DNA from: an uncultured Pseudomonadales bacterium
GTDB taxonomy: Bacteria > Pseudomonadota > Gammaproteobacteria > Pseudomonadales > Azotimanducaceae
Length of the DNA: 64,000 nt
NCBI GenBank assembly: GCA_937775265.1
Contig: CALKBV010000004.1
Coordinates: forward strand, 1 to 64,000
Direction: 5' to 3'
Shown: positions 8,419 through 17,250 of the stretch, one piece after another
Layout: every line of letters begins with the position of its first letter
How positions within the stretch are numbered: the first letter of the stretch is position 1
Program-made: the position numbers and the translations under genes
The notes under the pieces: generated by a model
What the model was told of the DNA's origin: nothing
Database searches by the model: none
What the model saw: only the letters and a program-made list of their open reading frames with translations

Positions 8419-10119
8419 CTAAGGCAGATACCAGATCGGTGACGTCCAAGCGCGTTCCTGTAATGTCGTTTCCGCGCCTGGGAATTCGTCACATCGATTT
8501 TCTTTTCGGCAGTGATGGGCTGACCAACGGAGTGTAGGGGCTTCCAGCACTCTTACGTACCAGAACGCTGGCGCTTTCGAATCGAAGTCTGGGTCTGTCC
8601 AGTTCATACAAATGTGCAGGCCGCCCTTTGTTTCCTGCCAGGCGGGGATAGTTGTTTCCCTGAGTTCTCCATCCCTGAATTCACCTTTGATGATCTCGAT
8701 GGACTGAAGCGGGGTTTCGTCATACAAGGCCTGTATGCGGAAGTGAGGGGGCTTTTTGAGTTTCTTGAAACTGCCGCCCATGGGTATGCCTTCGTAATTA
8801 TCGGCGTCGCAGGTGAGTGCATTCCTAGAACCCTGCAGTCTTACTTGCATTCTTGGTCCGCTGGTGGCGTATACCTCTCGCCGTTTCAAAGCATCAAACA
8901 GGCTGTGCCGGGTATTTTCTTCTGCCCACACAGCCACCAGGCCGCCGGGATTCCAACTTTGCCTCACCATGGCCTTATCCAGATCACCGATACCGAAGAC
9001 GGAACCAAGCCATTTGTCTTCTTCGACGAACCCGCCTGTGGCGGCATGGTTGTCGGTTGACGAAATGATGCCGAGTTGTAAGGGATTGATGCCGGATTCG
9101 CTGTAAACCCCCAAACCTCTTGTCAATAGCGCTCTAACATAGCTACTTCTCATCTTCTGCCATTCTTCACTAGAGTAATCCTCGGGCTCTGTCGGGCGTG
9201 AGCTTCGCGTTAGGTACTGTTGGAAGTTGCAATCCTCATCGGGCTGGCCGAACGCATAAAGACATTCGCTGGAACCCTTTTCCTGATGTATTTCAACCAG
9301 CCGCTCGAACCTCGCTCGCAGGGCACGTACTTCGTTGGTTTCTGTCTCGATGTCGAAACTTCTGCCGTCGCCCATGTTGGTGTTGTGTGGGATGGCAATG
9401 GCCTCGCAACCGGCTTCAGCCTTGCACTGATTATCCAGTTCCTGCCAGAGCGCCAGAGGGTTTGGATAGCGCATATAGTCGATGGCATCCGGCGTCACGT
9501 TTTCATCGCGGAAGATGACGTTGCGATGGTTATGACTGAAATCAGGTGTTGCTGACCACTCATAACCATTGAGCGCCGTAAAATGACAAGGATCGTCTGC
9601 TGCGTTGGTTTGTTGTTGGATACGATCCCATTGGGACATTCTGCTGTGGTCGCAATGTTCAGCATCCTTGGCACAGATGGGTGTTGGTTCTGGTGAGGCT
9701 TTGGTAATAGTCGGGATAACGTACTCTGCAAAAACTTCCGGCCCGTTAATTCGTCCGGCTTTTTCAGTCATAATGTCGCAATAAGGATCATCACTCCATT
9801 CGGGATCGGTGCAGATATAGAGCAGATCAAACCACTCTGCGTGATCAGTGACCGCCATAAAGTCTAGCGGTCTATCCAGCTTTACTGAAAGCTCATCGGT
9901 GAGGGAAAGTTCACTACCTCGGGCGAAACGATAGGCGTCAGCGGGGGTCTTAATCGTGCCGTAGCCCCAAGCGTCCAAGGAATAAGCAGTGTGAACATGA
10001 AGGTCCCCCCAGTAGACCTGTTTCTGCCCGGGTTGATATCCAGTGCAGCGGCCATCTTCGGCAAGAAGAGTAACGCCCGGGAGGATGAAAGCAAGCAGCG
10101 CGATAATGAGTCTTTTCAA
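8419..10119 (-). CDS. DUF3604 domain protein, exported
   Basis: A 566-residue protein with a signal peptide (MKRLIIALLAFILPG, then LLAEDG). The DUF3604 hallmark GDLHVHTAYSLDAWGYG follows at about residues 38-54, with FMAVTDHAEWFD further on. The HxH and DHAE motifs resemble PHP-type metal hydrolases, so a metal-dependent hydrolase in the periplasm is plausible; the family reaction is not established. The start is a TTG preceded by a GGGGGG run. It lies 23 bases after the stop of a TonB-receptor tail on the same strand, matching the common pairing of DUF3604 genes with outer-membrane receptors. It ends in TSPIWYLP, a typical family ending, so it looks complete. Confidence 0.85.
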   Translation of the reverse strand: MKRLIIALLAFILPGVTLLAEDGRCTGYQPGQKQVYWGDLHVHTAYSLDAWGYGTIKTPADAYRFARGSELSLTDELSVKLDRPLDFMAVTDHAEWFDLLYICTDPEWSDDPYCDIMTEKAGRINGPEVFAEYVIPTITKASPEPTPICAKDAEHCDHSRMSQWDRIQQQTNAADDPCHFTALNGYEWSATPDFSHNHRNVIFRDENVTPDAIDYMRYPNPLALWQELDNQCKAEAGCEAIAIPHNTNMGDGRSFDIETETNEVRALRARFERLVEIHQEKGSSECLYAFGQPDEDCNFQQYLTRSSRPTEPEDYSSEEWQKMRSSYVRALLTRGLGVYSESGINPLQLGIISSTDNHAATGGFVEEDKWLGSVFGIGDLDKAMVRQSWNPGGLVAVWAEENTRHSLFDALKRREVYATSGPRMQVRLQGSRNALTCDADNYEGIPMGGSFKKLKKPPHFRIQALYDETPLQSIEIIKGEFRDGELRETTIPAWQETKGGLHICMNWTDPDFDSKAPAFWYVRVLEAPTLRWSAHHCRKENRCDEFPGAETTLQERAWTSPIWYLP

Positions 10120-10142
10120 TTAGCCCCCCGGGCGGTTTGATG

Positions 10143-10325
10143 TTACAGCTTATACTTCAGAAATACGCTGGTCGAGCGCGGGCGAACAGGCTGCCCGAAT
10201 CCCATCGAGAAAGCAGAGAAGATTGAACGTGATTGAAAATAGAACTCATCTGTTGCATTTCGAATGATGACACCAGCTTCCCATTTGTCATCCGGGCTCA
10301 AGTATCTGGCGCTGACATTAATCAT
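10143..10325 (-). pseudogene. TonB-dependent receptor, C-terminal remnant
   Basis: A 60-codon frame encodes the last beta-strands of a TonB-dependent outer-membrane receptor: DDKWEAGVIIRNATDE, then GFGQPVRPRSTSVFLKYKL, ending in the aromatic/hydrophobic terminal strand typical of porin-fold proteins. The frame is closed upstream by a TAG, and the plug, the rest of the barrel and the signal peptide are missing. The receptor has therefore been lost apart from its 3' end, while the downstream DUF3604 gene is intact. Confidence 0.7.
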
Positions 10326-10497
10326 GCCGATCGCTCTAGTTGGCAGCTAAGCACAACAGAGTGGATTGATCGATAAATAAAGATCGGAGCACCGTTTGTC
10401 TAAAGGGGTCCCGTTGAACGACCAGTGGAAGGTCAACGAAAAGGGACTGGAAGAAGTACAAAACGATGCGACCATTCACCGTGTTGAAACACCCAGG

Positions 10498-10525
10498 GAA
10501 TGAATCGAACATGGCCGATTCACTC
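10498..10525. repeat. inverted repeat downstream of the CMD gene
   Basis: GAATGAATCG and CGATTCACTC form arms of 10 bases with one mismatch around an 8-base spacer, just past the stop of the minus-strand CMD gene. It could fold as a transcript hairpin but has no T-run on the minus strand. It may be a weak terminator or a protein site. Confidence 0.3.
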
Positions 10526-10542
10526 TCCGGGCCGGTGTTAAT

Positions 10543-11199
10543 TTACTCTTTGCTTTGCCACGCTGACCCAGCCCAGTCAGAAGTCTCGCCGTCGCCGGGA
10601 ACCGGCACTTCTTTGATGCGTTCCGGAACATCATCATATTCAAGTCTTAGCGCTCGGCAGCAGACTGCATGAAGGTTATAACCCATCACATGATAGGTCA
10701 GCTCCAGAATATCTTCATCGGAAAAGTGTGAATGTAGTGCGTCGAACAATTCATCAGACGCACGTCCGTTGTCATATATTAGAGCGTCAGCCCAGGCCAA
10801 AACAGCTCGCTCTTTGGCGTCGAACACGTCTGAGACCTGCCAATGGGTAATTGCCTTGATTTGTTCTTCTGGTACGCCGTGTTTCCTGGCTGCCTTGCAG
10901 TGTTGTGAAAAAACAAACTGACTTCCAGCTGCATAGCCTGCCCTGGTAATGGCAAGCTCTCTAGCGCGGTTGTCCAGTTGGCTGACACTTTCACTGGCAA
11001 ACATGCCGAACATGCCGAAGTGGCTGGTTGCGTGATCGAATATGTATGGCACAAGAGCGAAGACAGACCACCAGTTACCCGGTGTGCCAGTTGCTGTGCC
11101 AGGCTCATCGACCGGGTCTCGGTTAGGGAATAGCGCGTCGTAATACTTTAGAACGTTATCGGGTGCGTCTTTTCGTGAAACTTGTCGAAGCCGGGACAT
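10543..11199 (-). CDS. carboxymuconolactone decarboxylase (CMD/AhpD-like) family protein
   Basis: An all-helical CMD-family protein of 218 residues. The region RARELAITRAGYAAGSQFVF, then SQHCKAARKHGVPEEQI, is the conserved core. Only one cysteine occurs where AhpD proteins carry CxxC, so peroxidase activity is unlikely and a decarboxylase or hydrolase-like role fits better (inference). It is transcribed away from the VOC gene at 11385, with about 185 bases of shared upstream DNA. Confidence 0.8.
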   Translation of the reverse strand: MSRLRQVSRKDAPDNVLKYYDALFPNRDPVDEPGTATGTPGNWWSVFALVPYIFDHATSHFGMFGMFASESVSQLDNRARELAITRAGYAAGSQFVFSQHCKAARKHGVPEEQIKAITHWQVSDVFDAKERAVLAWADALIYDNGRASDELFDALHSHFSDEDILELTYHVMGYNLHAVCCRALRLEYDDVPERIKEVPVPGDGETSDWAGSAWQSKE

Positions 11200-11384
11200 A
11201 ACTTTTCTCCTTGATGGTTATCTATTGAGATACAAGATATTCCCCCAGCTGTCAAAGGAATTGACAAACTTTCTTCCCGGCACCTATGATGCCTATTCAT
11301 CCATGAATTCGCTCGTGTGAGTCTGACGTTGCACTCGCCGAAGCAGTTAGTTGCAGTAGAACATACACCGAGAGGACGCACGCA

Positions 11385-11924
11385 ATGCCCAGCAATGACA
11401 AGTTTGAGTTTCGAGGGATCAATCATCTCGCCCTGGTATGTCGAGATATGAAGAAGACAGTTGAGTTCTATACCGAAGTCCTTGGTATGCCTTTGACAAA
11501 AACGGTTGTTTTACCAGGTGGTGGTGGTCAACATTTTTTCTTTGATTGTGGCGGTGGCGATCAGTTGGCCTTCTTCTGGTTTCCAACCGCGCCTGACGCT
11601 CAACCCGGCGTCACTCATGCGGCAAGCCTGGTAGCAAAAGGTGATATCACCTCCGCGCATGCTTCGATGAATCACGTGGCCTTTGATGTTCCACTTGAGA
11701 AGATGGACGAGTACAAAAAGAAACTCGATGATGCCGGCATCGATTCCACCGATGTCTATCATGACGATTCCGAAATAGGCATCAGCCAGGAAGTTAACGA
11801 GACCACGTTTGTAAGATCGATTTATTTCAAAGATCCCGACGATATTTTACTCGAATTTGCCTCCTGGACGCGCGAGCTAACTGAGGCCGACGTCAATGTT
11901 GAGCCCATGAGCGCTGCTAGTTGA
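11385..11924 (+). CDS. VOC family (glyoxalase/extradiol dioxygenase fold) protein
   Basis: A 179-residue vicinal-oxygen-chelate protein. The start NHLALVCRDMKKTVEFYTEVLG is the classic first module. MNHVAFDVPLEKMDEY begins the second, and DILLEFAS supplies the final acidic ligand, so a His/His/Glu metal site can be proposed. The position of an AGAGGA site 8 bases upstream of the ATG supports the start. VOC proteins of this size include lyases, epimerases and dioxygenases; which one is not determined. It stands divergent from the CMD gene. Confidence 0.83.
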   Translation: MPSNDKFEFRGINHLALVCRDMKKTVEFYTEVLGMPLTKTVVLPGGGGQHFFFDCGGGDQLAFFWFPTAPDAQPGVTHAASLVAKGDITSAHASMNHVAFDVPLEKMDEYKKKLDDAGIDSTDVYHDDSEIGISQEVNETTFVRSIYFKDPDDILLEFASWTRELTEADVNVEPMSAAS

Positions 11925-12188
11925 CAGCAGTTATCCTCGGATACGTTCCGGCAAATGTTTGTTTGTTTGGGTAATCGGTTACGCCTCGCGAGTTCAGCTC
12001 TGAGAGACATCAGCCTAAGCCAGCGTAAATAGCCATCACGCTGGTTAGTTGTCCATGGAAAAACCGTGCTTGAGTCATTGCGACATTTTGGTTAGTGTGA
12101 TAGCGGTCTGAGACTAAACGTGCGGACCAACTGTAACGGTAATGAAGTTCTGAGGTAGTACCTAATAATAAAATAATAAGGAGTCCTT

Positions 12189-12514
12189 ATGAGTTTTAAT
12201 CAAATCATGCCCGCGCTGGTATTCTGGTGGCAATTATTTCAGCATTTGTCCCGCTGGAGTGGTGGCCTTTAATACTGGTGCTTATCGGGCTAGTACATGG
12301 TTTTGGTGGGCAAGAAAAAGACCCAGTGATCGTAGTTTCAGTGATTCTCACGGCGATTGCCTTGCCAACCATCGCTGATAATTTGAATGCGATTCCCATG
12401 ATCGGTGCATATCTTGACACCATTTTTGATCATTTCGCCATCGCCATCGGCGGTTACGCGATAGCCCTTTTAGTTTTGGATCTGAAAAACAGGATCATGC
12501 CCGCGGACGCTTGA
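12189..12514 (+). pseudogene. small membrane protein with an apparent frameshift near its start
   Basis: An ATG at 12189 sits 5 bases after a strong AAGGAG site but runs into a stop after 27 codons (MSFNQIMPALVFWW...). An overlapping frame from 12227 (first usable codon GTG) encodes 95 residues with about three hydrophobic segments (ISAFVPLEWWPLILVLIG, VIVVSVILTAIALP, IAIGGYAIALLVLDL) and ends just before a perfect terminator. Joining the frames near 12205-12226 would give a protein of about 107 residues. This could be a real mutation, a sequencing error, recoding, or simply a GTG start with the upstream ATG as a decoy. I do not recognise the family. Confidence 0.5.
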
Positions 12515-12520
12515 TTCAGC

Positions 12521-12560
12521 ACAGGATCAGGCATCAACTTGATGCCTGATCCTGTTTTTA
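12521..12560 (+). terminator. rho-independent terminator
   Basis: The arms ACAGGATCAGGCATCAA and its exact complement form a 17-base perfect stem (12521-12537 with 12539-12555) followed by TTTT. It begins 6 bases after the stop of the small membrane protein, so it ends that transcript. Confidence 0.85.
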
Positions 12561-12686
12561 GCATTGTTTTACCCTGAAGTGGCTATCAGCCACGCTGACC
12601 ATCCTCTGGCCGGCACATGCTGTTTTTTTGTCCTGATCATCCGGTGTTAGCCTATCGAACCGCGCGCAAATTGCGTGTACTCTTGC

Positions 12687-12716
12687 AACGACGTAAAACG
12701 ACATAAAACGACGCAG
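12687..12716 (+). repeat. three tandem 10-base repeats upstream of the PhyH gene
   Basis: AACGACGTAA, AACGACATAA and AACGACGCAG follow each other without spacing. The 10-base period places equal faces of each copy on the same side of the helix. The block ends 23 bases before the ATG of the dioxygenase gene, in a region suited to an operator or to the start of the transcript. Confidence 0.6.
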
Positions 12717-12739
12717 AATTATTCGAGGAGATTCAGAGC

Positions 12740-13828
12740 ATGAGTTCCATCCCTGTCGAATTTGACCCCTCCCACATCAGTTCACAATCCAACCCTGACG
12801 CTCAGATGTATCACGCAGAGTTATCATCGAAAGACCCAATGCAATCAGTTCTTAAGGACAACCCTGAAATCTATTTTGTGCCGCCGAAGCGAAGCCGTGA
12901 ATGGGGGGAATGGGAGTTCAAACCAGGCTCATATTACGACACCACTATTGGTTCGAAACATGCCTATTGGAAAGACGAGGATCTTCCAAAAGCCACCAAG
13001 GACATAAAACGCCTGCGGTCCGACATGCTGAAGTGGGGATACTGCAAAATTGAAAATGCACTTTCTGATCATCAGGTGGCCATTATTAGGCAGCGCGTTC
13101 TTGAGCAAGCAGAAGGCGAAAGGCTTGCCGGTATCGCGCAAAAAACCCCGAGCGGACAAAACATCAATTGCTGTGTTAACAAAGGACGGTGCTTCGAAGG
13201 ACTAATAGAGCAACACCCATCCGTAGTCCAAGGGGGCGGATTGGTAGAACAACTGGTCACAGAAGCGCTGGGACCTAACTGGATATGTACGTCTCTTATC
13301 GCCTCAATCTCTTTGCAGGGCGGAGTACCACAGGCTTTACATCAAGATCAGGATATCGCGCTTGATTCAAGAAGCCCGTTAACGATTAATATACTTACGC
13401 CGATCACCGACATTGACGAAACCAACGGTGGAACACTTGTTATCCCCGGCAGCCATCTTGTCTTGTCAGCCGCGGTTCGAAATCAAAACCCTGTCGGCAA
13501 ACTGCCGCCAGCGATTAATATTGATGCCAGGGCGGGCACCATGATCATCACTGATGGTCGACTGTTACACGGCACGGGTGTTAATCACACAGCGTTGCCC
13601 CGCATCGTTATGCTCAACGGTATGCAGCATCCCTTAATAAGGCAGCAGGAAAATTGGATGCTGTCAGTCAGACCTGAAGTGCTAAAACGAGCGAGCCCGA
13701 AACTCCTTCAGCGCATGGGATATCAAGCAACGAATGCTGCACAAACCAATGAAGGTCACGGGTTCGGCGCCAGAGGCTCGATGGAAGAGGCTAGCAGGTT
13801 CTACCGTAGATTTTCGTTTAGCGGCTGA
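12740..13828 (+). CDS. phytanoyl-CoA dioxygenase (PhyH) family protein
   Basis: A 362-residue member of the Fe(II)/2-oxoglutarate oxygenases. The iron ligands can be proposed in ALHQDQDIAL (HxD) and DGRLLHGTGVNH (distal His), followed by the ALPRIVML arginine that binds 2-oxoglutarate. Between them, TNGGTLVIPGSH is a hallmark of the PhyH branch. It would hydroxylate an unactivated carbon using oxygen and 2-oxoglutarate. A GAGGAG site lies 9 bases before the ATG. It appears to be a single-gene unit on the plus strand, with the three 10-base repeats directly upstream. Confidence 0.87.
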   Translation: MSSIPVEFDPSHISSQSNPDAQMYHAELSSKDPMQSVLKDNPEIYFVPPKRSREWGEWEFKPGSYYDTTIGSKHAYWKDEDLPKATKDIKRLRSDMLKWGYCKIENALSDHQVAIIRQRVLEQAEGERLAGIAQKTPSGQNINCCVNKGRCFEGLIEQHPSVVQGGGLVEQLVTEALGPNWICTSLIASISLQGGVPQALHQDQDIALDSRSPLTINILTPITDIDETNGGTLVIPGSHLVLSAAVRNQNPVGKLPPAINIDARAGTMIITDGRLLHGTGVNHTALPRIVMLNGMQHPLIRQQENWMLSVRPEVLKRASPKLLQRMGYQATNAAQTNEGHGFGARGSMEEASRFYRRFSFSG

Positions 13829-14018
13829 TAGAGGAGAATACCAACGCGTCGGCGAATTAGGGCCAAACTCTACAAAACAAGAACTCAATGCTGCCTTTAC
13901 CTTACGGGATGTCGTCAGTAAGGCCCGGGCTAGCGGCCAGAGCGCACCGGTGGGCATCGGAGGAGCGAAAATAAACCCCTAGCCGCACCACGTTATCAGT
14001 CTTTCAGTATGATTAGGA

Positions 14019-15542
14019 CTACTCCCGGGTTTCTGCTCGGCCCTCTTTCTGAGCCAAAATCTGAGCCTGAACCTCTGCAACTTTCTCTTCCGTTAGCGGG
14101 TAGTTCCAGAATAACGGCATGGCAACGAATTTGAATAACGCCGGGATAATCGAATAGGTAACGGCCAACATCAGCAGCGAGAACGGCGTGTTGGTCGTGT
14201 CTCTTGGGTCTGCCAGGGAATCAAACCCCCAGAACACGACGAGACCGGTACCAATAAAAAGCCCCAGAGCATACGCAAGTTTTCGCGTCATCGACCAAAT
14301 AGAAAAATAGGCTCCGCCTTGACGCTTACCGGTCATGCTTGAATCGACATCGACCACATCGGCCGCCATCGCATAAGGCAAAGCTGATAGTGCACCAATT
14401 GAAGACCCTTTCAGGCACATGATGACAATAAAAAACAGAAACTTGCCGGTTGGGATGCCTTCAAAATAGGCGACCGATGATAGGTAGGCTTCTTCAGGCA
14501 GGAAGGTTAGAAGGTTCGAGATTTGAAACGCATCAAACCAAACGAGGGGCGCAATAGCGATCAGTGGAATTAAGGAAGCCCATAACGCATACCAGCCGAT
14601 CGCAACCATTGTCGCCCTGTGCTTACCTATCCGACGAGAGAGTTTGAACCAAAGAGGAATAGCGATAAGTTGTGACAAAAAATACGGCGCCAGATAAAAC
14701 CCGAACAAATCACCCGCAAGCAAGACGTGTTTTACAAAAAAGAAACTCAAGGTGTTGGTCATCGCCGCGCCAATCGTCGAGAACAAAAATGCAATCACCA
14801 GGCGCCGATAAGGTTCGTTCTTCCATACGTACTTCAAACTGTCTTTTAGCGAAAGGGCATCTTTTTTGGTCTCGGTCACCTTGAACTCGGGTACCGAGAA
14901 CACGGTGTTGATCACCAGGATCGGCATAATGATGGCTATCGCCAGAGACAAAAAATACACAGCGTCGGTGGGTTTGCTGTACCCGAAAAAAAAGATGATC
15001 GCTGGCGTGAAGGCACCAATCAGCGATCCCGTGACCGTAAAGCCCTCGCGCCAACTGGTCACCAGTGTTCGCTCGTGATAATCAGGGGATAGCTCTGCAC
15101 CCCATGCACTATAAGGAACATCCTTAATGGTTGAGCCCACATAGGTAACGACCAGCATCATCAACATCCAGGGGTAGCCAGAGCTAAAAGTTAAACCAAG
15201 CAGGCTCACCTCGCGAAAGGTAATCGGTGGGATGAACAGCATGCATATGCCGAATATGTAGATCGGCATACCTAACAAAACGAACGGTTTTCGCCTCCCC
15301 CAGCGCGTTCTAAGCCGATCGGACATAAATCCGACGATAGGGTCAGTGACCCCGTCAAAAACTCTCGCTAGAACAAGAACGAGCCCCACAAAAGCAAGAC
15401 CGAGACCAAACCCTTCGCTATCTGCATAAACGGCGGGCAAGTAAACGGCCATCGGAAGTCCGACCATCGCCAACGGCATGGCCGGCGCGCCGTAAGATGC
15501 AAGCATCCATGAGTTCAATACTCCCGGCTTGTATTCTTTCAT
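14019..15542 (-). CDS. MFS transporter of the GPH type
   Basis: A polytopic membrane protein of 507 residues with about 12 hydrophobic segments. It has the same family signs as the permease at 6565-7899: DGVTDPIVGFMSDRLRTR followed by WGRRKPFVL, and AADVVDVDSSMTGKRQGG in the second half. It is longer because of extra loop sequence around the middle. The two permeases are clearly different proteins and not a recent duplication. It probably transports a substrate or product of this catabolic region. Confidence 0.87.
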   Translation of the reverse strand: MKEYKPGVLNSWMLASYGAPAMPLAMVGLPMAVYLPAVYADSEGFGLGLAFVGLVLVLARVFDGVTDPIVGFMSDRLRTRWGRRKPFVLLGMPIYIFGICMLFIPPITFREVSLLGLTFSSGYPWMLMMLVVTYVGSTIKDVPYSAWGAELSPDYHERTLVTSWREGFTVTGSLIGAFTPAIIFFFGYSKPTDAVYFLSLAIAIIMPILVINTVFSVPEFKVTETKKDALSLKDSLKYVWKNEPYRRLVIAFLFSTIGAAMTNTLSFFFVKHVLLAGDLFGFYLAPYFLSQLIAIPLWFKLSRRIGKHRATMVAIGWYALWASLIPLIAIAPLVWFDAFQISNLLTFLPEEAYLSSVAYFEGIPTGKFLFFIVIMCLKGSSIGALSALPYAMAADVVDVDSSMTGKRQGGAYFSIWSMTRKLAYALGLFIGTGLVVFWGFDSLADPRDTTNTPFSLLMLAVTYSIIPALFKFVAMPLFWNYPLTEEKVAEVQAQILAQKEGRAETRE

Positions 15543-15896
15543 TTCTAGCCCTTTCTCGAATAGATAAGCCCTACGATATTACAGCAAAATACTCATATGA
15601 CTCTTCATCGGTCAACGGTTATGGCAATGTGCTGCTATCCGGTAGCCCTTACCTAGAGGTACCTTGAAACCGGTTTGTTTACTACCAAGAGCCAGGCTCA
15701 AGTTCAGTTCAGGCTGCAACGATGTTCACACAAGACTCATCGTCCGAGGGTCGCTGGCAACAATGTATCGAAAAGGAATCTGTAGACCACGAGCCGTTTA
15801 CCTGGTCTAAGGTTTCGCCTGAACTTTTCGACCAGACGGGCTCCATAAGACCAGCCCCCCTGTTATCTTTTCTTCCACACGATAAGCACTAATTTA
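15543..15896. other. intergenic stretch, no gene seen
   Basis: A gap of 354 bases between the permease start and the bicupin stop, both on the minus strand. It should hold the permease promoter. I found no coding frame, clear hairpin terminator or repeat in it. Confidence 0.35.
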
Positions 15897-16973
15897 CTAG
15901 CTTGCAGCTATCCCTATAGGCGCCCAGGCCATCAGAGATGAATCTCCTTCGAAAGTGTTGTGGACCAGGTCGACACCTGCTGCAATCGACAGCTCCTTGT
16001 ATTGCATCCACGACAGAACATCGACGATTGGCGTTCCTGGCCCTTCATCAAACTGCAAAGGACCATAGACATTCGCCGTGTAGATTAGATCTTCATCACT
16101 AACACGTTGGGTTTCTTCATGACGCGCACCGGCCGGCTCGTAAAACCAAACGCCTGGGCCATATCCCTCAGGCGGGCCAGCCCGATAACCAATGCGACCG
16201 TTAAGCACCATGAAGTCCGCGGCACCCAAATGATAGTGAGGTCCCGCAACACCATTGTGTCTTACGATCAGCGACGTGATACCTGTTTCTTCACTCACTC
16301 TTAGCACCTTTAGCCCCATATCCGGCACCGAGGGATTTTCGATCCAGGGGATCGCCCGAGTATCCACAAAATGTGGGTGCACACTGCGGCCTACATCTGC
16401 AATATGCTCTGCCTCCGAGACGAGTGCTTTGGTGTCCGTTCCGGCAATTGCTAGTGGTTCTGCCTGCCCCTGATAGGCAGGCGGTCTTTCCTGCATGCAC
16501 TCCGCCAATGTATTGGGGACTAACGTCACACCTTGTTCCTTAGCAGCTGCCATCAGGTCCAGCGCTGTCAGGATACTGGAGACGCCACCATTTTCGTTAA
16601 GAAAGGCCACAGCGCCATAAAAATTACCGAGAAACTCAACATCCTCGGTAGCAACAAACCTGTCTACTTTCGCATTTGCGGGAATGTAACCCCAGGTACC
16701 TGACTCAAGAGTTCCCGCCATGGGGCCCTCCGGGTAGCTCAGCGTGCCAGAAAGCACAAGCATGTCCATTGCACCCAGGTACACGAGATTCTTTAGCTCT
16801 GTCCCGCCCTTTAACTGAATCACCGCACTGAACATGCCGCTTTCGCTACTGGCACGCAGTGGTTTTATCGCCATGCCTGGTGCTTGAGGCAAGGTCATCC
16901 ATGGGATGTCATTGGTATCTACTCCTCCCTCAATACCTGTAGGGTTAAAGTCTGGGTTGTAGCCTGCGTTCAT
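15897..16973 (-). CDS. bicupin protein, dihydroxyacetophenone-dioxygenase/ChrR-cupin-like
   Basis: A 358-residue protein with two related cupin halves. The second half (about residues 200-330) has GPHYHLGAADFMVLNG and a later ARHEE, a normal His-rich metal site. The first half has the equivalent LVYLGAMDMLVLSG, but the HxH positions are replaced, so that domain has probably lost its metal. Both halves share the phrase DTNDIPW / DTRAIPW before the barrel, showing an internal duplication. Relatives include 2,4'-dihydroxyacetophenone dioxygenase and anti-sigma cupins. An oxygenase role is plausible given the neighbours but not proven. Confidence 0.72.
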   Translation of the reverse strand: MNAGYNPDFNPTGIEGGVDTNDIPWMTLPQAPGMAIKPLRASSESGMFSAVIQLKGGTELKNLVYLGAMDMLVLSGTLSYPEGPMAGTLESGTWGYIPANAKVDRFVATEDVEFLGNFYGAVAFLNENGGVSSILTALDLMAAAKEQGVTLVPNTLAECMQERPPAYQGQAEPLAIAGTDTKALVSEAEHIADVGRSVHPHFVDTRAIPWIENPSVPDMGLKVLRVSEETGITSLIVRHNGVAGPHYHLGAADFMVLNGRIGYRAGPPEGYGPGVWFYEPAGARHEETQRVSDEDLIYTANVYGPLQFDEGPGTPIVDVLSWMQYKELSIAAGVDLVHNTFEGDSSLMAWAPIGIAAS

Positions 16974-17066
16974 ATTGACCTGCCTCTATTAGTCGACACT
17001 GCTAAGGTGCCAGAGTTGTGGGGGAAGAGTAAAGCGCCGGCATAAATAAAAACGACTCATGATTTG

Positions 17067-17170
17067 CTATGGTTGAACGTCCTCGGTCCATTTCAGAAAG
17101 GTACCCGTATCTACAATCGTCATTTTACTGATGACTTCGCGGACTCCTTCAGTACTAGCTCTTCAGACAT
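17067..17170 (-). pseudogene. possible SDR C-terminal remnant
   Basis: Minus-strand frames give MSEELVLKESAKS from an ATG at 17170 (with GAGGAG 7 bases upstream) and, after a frame change, VISKMTIVDTGTFLKWTEDVQP ending at 17067. The second piece resembles the conserved end of one SDR branch (vI..lt..DtG.Fl...G...pW). The resemblance is short, so this is a tentative call. Confidence 0.35.
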
Positions 17171-17250
17171 AGCATAACTCCTCTGTCTGATTGTCATCGG
17201 ATTTACCCAAGGTGTAAAGTGCCGGACAATCAGCCATTCAGATAACGTAT

